Origin: an uncultured Bacteroidota bacterium
GTDB lineage: Bacteria > Bacteroidota > Bacteroidia > Flavobacteriales > Flavobacteriaceae
Assembly: GCA_902519955.1 (NCBI GenBank)
Contig: CABYMF010000003.1
Location: forward strand, 1-64,000
Reading direction: 5' to 3'
Length of the DNA stretch: 64,000 nt
The translations under genes and the position numbers were made by a program. Within the stretch, counting starts at the first letter, position 1. Each line of letters begins with the position of its first letter. This document shows, piece after piece, positions 58,536-64,000 of the stretch. The notes under the pieces were generated by a model, which was not told the origin of the DNA, searched no databases, and worked only from the letters and a program-made list of their open reading frames with translations.

Positions 58536-58748
58536 TTGGTAAACCCACAAAATATGAAGGTTTTAATAATATTTCTTGCTATTTATCTATCTATCAGGTA
58601 TTTTATTCCTTCAATATTAAAAATGCTATTTGCTGATTTTTTCAAAAAAGCTAAAAAAAAATCAAATTTTGATAATACCTCAAAAAAAAATAAGGGGAAA
58701 ACGAATGAAAAATACGGTGAATACATAGACTATGAAGATATCGATTAA
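58536..58748 (+). CDS. DUF4834-like small membrane protein
   Basis: Short TM segment then basic tail ending 'KYGEYIDYEDID'. Confidence 0.7.
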   Translation: MVNPQNMKVLIIFLAIYLSIRYFIPSILKMLFADFFKKAKKKSNFDNTSKKNKGKTNEKYGEYIDYEDID

Positions 58749-61137
58749 TAAAGTTCGACTTAGAAAATCTTTGATACATCTGTATACTGCTATTGGTTTT
58801 ATTGCTGTTTCATTAATTTTTTACTCTCCACTGCTTGATGGCAAGAAGTTATTTCAATCTGATATAAATCAATATGAGGGTATGTCTAGGGAAATTCTGG
58901 AAAACAGAGATAATTTCTCTAAAGAAATTTATTGGATTGATAATGCTTTTGGAGGGATGCCTACATTTCAGCTAGGTGCAAAATACGCTTATGATATTCT
59001 GTCCCCTTTCCATCATTTGTTTAGATTTATCCCAAGGCCTGCTCATACTCTTTTTCTCTACTTATTAACGATGTATATTCTGTTAATGGTTTTAAAAATA
59101 CCATGGAGAATTGCAGTCTTAGGTTCCATAGCCTTTGCTTTCTCTACATATCTACTTATAATACTTCAAGTTGGCCATAATACAAAGGCTCTTGCAATAT
59201 CTTACATTCCCCTTGTAGTTGCTGGATTAGTTCTGTTAAGGCAGAATAAAATACTTCCTGGGTTTTTAGTAAGTCTATTTGCTATATCATTGCAAATAAG
59301 AGCTAACCACTATCAAATGACATATTATATGTTGATATTATTAGGTATTTACTTTATTGTGTATTTAGTTGATTCATATCGAAAGAAAGACTTAAAAGAA
59401 TATCTCAAATACATTGGGGTTTTTGCTTTAGCTGGGATTTTATCATTAGGTCTAAATGCACCAGATATTCTATCAACATATGATTATTCAAAATATTCTA
59501 CTAGATCTCAAAGTGAGCTTACTTTAAATCCAGATGGAACTGAAAAAGAGAGAACCACTGGTCTAGATTATGATTATATTACACAATACAGCTATGGAGT
59601 TTTCGAAAGTCTAAATCTTGTTGCTCCTAGAGTTCAAGGAGGTGCTTCATCAGAAGATCTTGGTGAAAAATCCAAGCTATATAAATTTTTAATTGATAAC
59701 AACGTACCTCAAACTCAAGCTGATTCATTTATTAAGTCAGTGCCTACCTATTGGGGGAATCAGCCAATACTTGAGGCGCCTGCATATATTGGAGCCTCAG
59801 TTATGTTTCTGTTTATTTTGGCTATTTTTATAGTTAAAGGACCCTTCAAGTGGTGGCTATTAATTTCATTTATGTTATCAATGTCGCTTTCATGGGGAAA
59901 AAACTTTCCATTCCTTACTAATCTATTTATAGATTATTTCCCATTTTATAATAAATTCAGAGCAGTATCATCAATTCAGATAATACTTGAATTTGCAGTT
60001 CCTTTATTATCTGTAATTGGTCTTCATAAGTTCTTGGCAGATGCTAACCTGAAGAATATTAAAAGATCTTTTGCAGTTTATACAACACCACTTTTAATCA
60101 TTTTGTTGACTAGCAGCTCTTTGTCATTCTCTGGTTTATATGACGATTATTACTTTAATGGGTATGGTCAAGAAATCTTTAATCAAATATTAGAAGAAAG
60201 AAGAATTATTTTTAATCAAGATGTATTAAGAGCTTTGATAATTGGACTTATAGTTTTTCTAACTTTAAGATTCTCCAAATTAATTGGAAGAAATTTCACA
60301 TTTATAACTGTCTTTGTAATTGTCTTTATTGATCTTTTTACTATAAACAACAGATACATAGATAAAGACCTTTTTATAGATAAATCAATAAATACATTTC
60401 AATTATCTGAGATAGATTATGAGATACTTAATGATAGTTTAGACTTTAGAGTCTTCGACCTATCAGCTGGAATATCAAATGCTAGTACTTCTTATTTTCA
60501 TAATTCTATAAATGGATATCATGCTGCAAAACTTAGAAGATTCCAAGAGTACTATGACTATTTAACAGTTCATGATAATCAAAAGCTATTTAACTCTTTA
60601 AACGTTAAGTATTTAATTGGTAAAGATGAGGATAATCAAGATCAATTATTTCAAAACCCTGATGCATATGGTAATGCTTGGGCAATTGATTCAATTGTAT
60701 TGGCAAATAGTCCTGATGATCTTTTGGATAAATTAAAAGATTCAGATTTAAGTAGAGTAGGGTTGATTTTAAATAAGTCTATACCTGTAGACATTTCACT
60801 TAAATATAATTCATCAGATCTAATAAAAATCGAGAAAATAAAGAATTCATCTTCACATTTAACCTATAAGTTTGAATCACTTTCAGAACAGCTAGTAGTG
60901 TTTTCTGAGATATATTATCCTTCTGGTTGGGAAGTGTATGTTGATGGAGTTAAATCTAAATATTTTGATATTAATTATCTGCTTAGAGGAATGTTAATAC
61001 CAAAAGGTGAGCATACAATTGAATTCTTTTTTTCTCCAAAAATTGTAAAAACAGGAATAAATATTAGAATAATTACAATTATAATTACCTTTAGCTTAAT
61101 CGTGTTCTTGATCTACAAAGAAAAAAAATGGGCATAG
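58732..61137 (+). CDS. YfhO family membrane protein
   Basis: 'YSPLLDGKKLFQSDINQYEGM', 'FGGMPTFQLGAKYAYD', 'VFSEIYYPSGWEVYVDGVKSKYFDINYLLRGMLIPKGEHTIEFFF'. Confidence 0.92.
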   Translation: MKISINKVRLRKSLIHLYTAIGFIAVSLIFYSPLLDGKKLFQSDINQYEGMSREILENRDNFSKEIYWIDNAFGGMPTFQLGAKYAYDILSPFHHLFRFIPRPAHTLFLYLLTMYILLMVLKIPWRIAVLGSIAFAFSTYLLIILQVGHNTKALAISYIPLVVAGLVLLRQNKILPGFLVSLFAISLQIRANHYQMTYYMLILLGIYFIVYLVDSYRKKDLKEYLKYIGVFALAGILSLGLNAPDILSTYDYSKYSTRSQSELTLNPDGTEKERTTGLDYDYITQYSYGVFESLNLVAPRVQGGASSEDLGEKSKLYKFLIDNNVPQTQADSFIKSVPTYWGNQPILEAPAYIGASVMFLFILAIFIVKGPFKWWLLISFMLSMSLSWGKNFPFLTNLFIDYFPFYNKFRAVSSIQIILEFAVPLLSVIGLHKFLADANLKNIKRSFAVYTTPLLIILLTSSSLSFSGLYDDYYFNGYGQEIFNQILEERRIIFNQDVLRALIIGLIVFLTLRFSKLIGRNFTFITVFVIVFIDLFTINNRYIDKDLFIDKSINTFQLSEIDYEILNDSLDFRVFDLSAGISNASTSYFHNSINGYHAAKLRRFQEYYDYLTVHDNQKLFNSLNVKYLIGKDEDNQDQLFQNPDAYGNAWAIDSIVLANSPDDLLDKLKDSDLSRVGLILNKSIPVDISLKYNSSDLIKIEKIKNSSSHLTYKFESLSEQLVVFSEIYYPSGWEVYVDGVKSKYFDINYLLRGMLIPKGEHTIEFFFSPKIVKTGINIRIITIIITFSLIVFLIYKEKKWA

Positions 61138-62588
61138 TAGTTAGGCAATCATTTTTAAACTTAATAAGTATTGGTGTTGCATTTCTTATTGGGGCGGTTA
61201 ATACATTATATTTATATCCAACATTTCTAGGGAGTAAATTTCAGGGTCTTGTAATAGCCTTATTGGCGATATCTAACCTAGTGCAGCCATTTATTTCATT
61301 TGGGACTCAGCATGCTGTTATAAGATACTATTCAAAATATACTAATAAAAGGGATAGAGATGGTCTATTAACAATTTCAATGTTAATTCCGCTCATAATA
61401 GTATTGTTATTCATTCCGGTATTTATAGCTTATTATGTTGAGATAAGACAATACCTTTTTCAAAGTGATCAAAGTCTTTCTAGATACGCCTATGTAATTC
61501 TTTTTATAGCAGTATCTACTTCATTTTTTGAGGTCTTTTACTCATGGCTTAGGGTAAAGCTTAAATCAGTATTTGGAAATTTTTTAAAAGAGCTTTACCC
61601 TAGATTATTAATCGCTTTATTATTAATCTCATATTCTATTGGACTTTTAAATTTTGAAAGCTTTATTCTTTACTTAATATATGGATATTACCTAAGACTA
61701 TTAATAGTAATTATCTATTCATTTTACATAATCAAACCGAAGTTAAATCTAAACTTTAAAAAAGACTTTTATGAGATTTTTAAATACTGTTTACTGATTT
61801 TTCTATCTGGTGCTGCATCAAGTATAATACTAGATATTGATAAGTCTATGCTATCTTCAATTCTCACTGTTGAAAATGTTGCTTATTATTCTGTTGCTAT
61901 ATTTATTGCAGCCGTAATTGAAATTCCTGGCAGGGCAATGTTCCAAATATTAAGTCCAGTTGTAGCTAATGCAATTAATAAAAATCAAAAGAAAAAACTA
62001 GAGGATCTTCTAAAGAAAAGTTCTACTAATCTTGTGCTTGTCGCAAGCTTATTTTTTTTATTAATAAACTTAAATATTGATGATTTCTATGAAATGCTAA
62101 ATCAAGATGGATACTCCATCGGAATACCTATTGTAGTAATTGTTTCACTTGGAAAATTATATTCTATGTCAATAGGATGTATTAATAATATTATTTCAAA
62201 TTCTAAATATTATTATTACACTTTTTGGTTTTCTTTATTTTCATCTGTATTAGCTGTTGTGCTTAATATATATCTAATAACAGAATTTGGAATAATAGGT
62301 GCAGCGTACGCAACTGTAATTGTTCTTATTATTATGAACAGCTTAAAAATATATTTAGTAAAAGCTAAATTTAAAATTCATCCCTTTAGCAAAGACACAA
62401 TAAAAATTATAATCCTTAGTGTTCTTACATTCTTTGTTTTTTCAAATCTTCAATTAGGATTTCAACCGCTAATCAATATAGTTGTTAAGTCAAGTTTGAT
62501 TTTATTACTCTACACTTTATCAGCTTATATATTTAAGTTAAGTGATGATGTAAATATATTTATCGATAAGTTTAATAAAAATTGGTAA
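61128..62588 (+). CDS. polysaccharide biosynthesis protein / oligosaccharide flippase
   Basis: MATE/MurJ-like multi-TM; 'FGTQHAVIRYYSKYTNKRDRDGLLTIS'. Confidence 0.85.
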   Translation: MGIVVRQSFLNLISIGVAFLIGAVNTLYLYPTFLGSKFQGLVIALLAISNLVQPFISFGTQHAVIRYYSKYTNKRDRDGLLTISMLIPLIIVLLFIPVFIAYYVEIRQYLFQSDQSLSRYAYVILFIAVSTSFFEVFYSWLRVKLKSVFGNFLKELYPRLLIALLLISYSIGLLNFESFILYLIYGYYLRLLIVIIYSFYIIKPKLNLNFKKDFYEIFKYCLLIFLSGAASSIILDIDKSMLSSILTVENVAYYSVAIFIAAVIEIPGRAMFQILSPVVANAINKNQKKKLEDLLKKSSTNLVLVASLFFLLINLNIDDFYEMLNQDGYSIGIPIVVIVSLGKLYSMSIGCINNIISNSKYYYYTFWFSLFSSVLAVVLNIYLITEFGIIGAAYATVIVLIIMNSLKIYLVKAKFKIHPFSKDTIKIIILSVLTFFVFSNLQLGFQPLINIVVKSSLILLLYTLSAYIFKLSDDVNIFIDKFNKNW

Positions 62589-64000
62589 TTAAATAATCTT
62601 TTTCCTAAGATATTGGCCAGTATATGATTCTTTATTTTTAATAACCTCTTCTGGGGTACCTTCAGCAATAATATTTCCCCCTTTATCACCACCCTCTGGA
62701 CCTAGATCAATTATATGGTCAGAATATGAAATCATATCTAGGTTGTGTTCAATCACTAATATTGAATGTCCCATTCTAATAAGCTTATCAAATGTGTTTA
62801 ACAGTTTTTTCACATCATGGAAGTGAAGACCTGTAGTTGGTTCATCAAATATGAAAAATGTTTTTTCAATTTGATCACCTTTACCAATAAATGATGCTAA
62901 TTTTATCCTTTGTGCTTCACCACCAGAAAGAGTGTTGGAAGATTGACCTAATGATACATATCCTAGCCCAACAGATTGAAGAGGTAGAAGCTTGTTAACA
63001 ATCTTTGTCTGGTTATACTTTCTGAAGAACTGAATACATTCATCAACGGTCATTTTTAAAAGCATATCTATGCTTATACCATTATATTTAATTGAGGAAA
63101 CTTCATCCTTAAACCTTTTTCCTTTACAGACTTCACACTCTAACTCAACATCTGCCATAAACTGCATCTCAATTCTTACTAATCCTTCACCTTTACACTC
63201 ATCACATCTTCCACCGTCAGTATTGAAAGAGAAGAATTTTGATTTAAAACCTTTAGAAATTGATTGGGGTATTTTGGCATATAGATTTCTTATATCGTCA
63301 TATACCTTAAGATAAGTAGCAGGATTTGATCTAGAAGATCTCCCAATGGGATTTTGATCAATAAACTGAACAGATTTAATCTTACTTAAATTACCTGAAA
63401 TATCATTAAATTTTCCTGGTTTTTGCGAATAATCTCTAAAATAATTAAGAAGGGCAGGGTATATAATCTTTTTAACTAGAGTTGATTTTCCACTACCTGA
63501 AACACCAGTAATCATTGTAAGGCATCCAAGAGGAATTTTTACAGTAATATTTTTTAAATTATTTTCTTTTGCTCCATTAATATTAATATGATATTCGGAC
63601 TTCCTCCTTGAGCTTGGTATGTCAATTTTTTCAACTTTTCTTAAATATTTGGATGTGAGAGTATCAATTTTTAGTAATGTATCAATATCTCCTTGACAAA
63701 CAATCTCACCACCTAAAGTTCCAGCCATCGGCCCTATATCTATTACATGATCTGCTGATAATATTATTTCTTCATCATGTTCAACTACTATTACTGTATT
63801 GCCTATATCTTTTAGATTCTTTAAAATTTTAATAAGGTTTTCATTGTCTTTTGAATGAAGCCCTATTGATGGTTCATCTAATATATACGTTGACCCAACC
63901 AGGCTACTTCCCAGTGATGAGGCAAGATTTATCCTTTGAGTTTCTCCTCCAGATAATGTATTCGCTTTTCTATTTAATGTCAGATAGCTTAGTCCAACAT
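62589..64000 (-). CDS. uvrA: excinuclease ABC subunit UvrA, 5' part outside the window
   Basis: Open frame continues past the tracked start: ...NTLSGGETQRINLASSLGSSLVGSTYILDEPSIGLHSKDN...DIGPMAGTLGGEIV; then 'GVSGSGKSTL', 'RCDECKGEGLVRIEMQFMADVELECEVCKGKRF', 'TLSGGEAQRIKLA'. Confidence 0.97.
   Translation of the reverse strand, partial: VGLSYLTLNRKANTLSGGETQRINLASSLGSSLVGSTYILDEPSIGLHSKDNENLIKILKNLKDIGNTVIVVEHDEEIILSADHVIDIGPMAGTLGGEIVCQGDIDTLLKIDTLTSKYLRKVEKIDIPSSRRKSEYHININGAKENNLKNITVKIPLGCLTMITGVSGSGKSTLVKKIIYPALLNYFRDYSQKPGKFNDISGNLSKIKSVQFIDQNPIGRSSRSNPATYLKVYDDIRNLYAKIPQSISKGFKSKFFSFNTDGGRCDECKGEGLVRIEMQFMADVELECEVCKGKRFKDEVSSIKYNGISIDMLLKMTVDECIQFFRKYNQTKIVNKLLPLQSVGLGYVSLGQSSNTLSGGEAQRIKLASFIGKGDQIEKTFFIFDEPTTGLHFHDVKKLLNTFDKLIRMGHSILVIEHNLDMISYSDHIIDLGPEGGDKGGNIIAEGTPEEVIKNKESYTGQYLRKKII

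Noticed and set aside
1-64000. CRISPR arrays, tRNA/rRNA genes, transposases, defense systems, prophage genes
   Set aside because: None recognised by eye on either strand; a tRNAscan/Infernal/PADLOC run would be needed to exclude them formally.

Overview
AT-rich chromosomal segment, most likely from a marine Flavobacteriales/Bacteroidota bacterium (inferred from gene content, lipoprotein signal peptides and compact spacing; no 16S seen). Most of it is ordinary: a DUF255 thioredoxin protein, AlkA-like glycosylase, CotH kinase, aldo/keto reductase, split 5'-nucleotidase, fasciclin, MarC, DapF, isoaspartyl peptidase, penicillin acylase, histone deacetylase-like protein, amidase, MFS transporter, ABC exporter, S9 peptidase, OsmC, queuosine-precursor transporter, ThuA, YedK/HMCES, MnmE, YfhO, flippase and UvrA (the last open at the right edge; the first gene is open at the left edge). 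Three points stand out. (1) The last codons of mnmE (FCIGK-stop, TATTTTCCAATACAGAA on the + strand) recur as direct repeats at about 54500 (TATTTGCCAATACAGAA) and 53254 (TATTTGCCAATACA). This looks like a tandem array of attachment sites at the mnmE 3' end, bounding two small 1.2-1.4 kb cargo units with no integrase in view. (2) Six signal-peptide proteins of about 230-250 aa appear to be paralogs with a duplicated ABM-like half; one sits inside an att-bounded unit. (3) The 48-53 kb accessory stretch holds decaying or recoded genes: an in-frame TAG in a SnoaL-like gene and a one-base A6 frameshift in a small membrane gene whose intact paralog lies nearby. I saw no tRNA, rRNA, CRISPR array, transposase or integrase by eye. 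All family assignments are from recognition of translated sequence, not database search.
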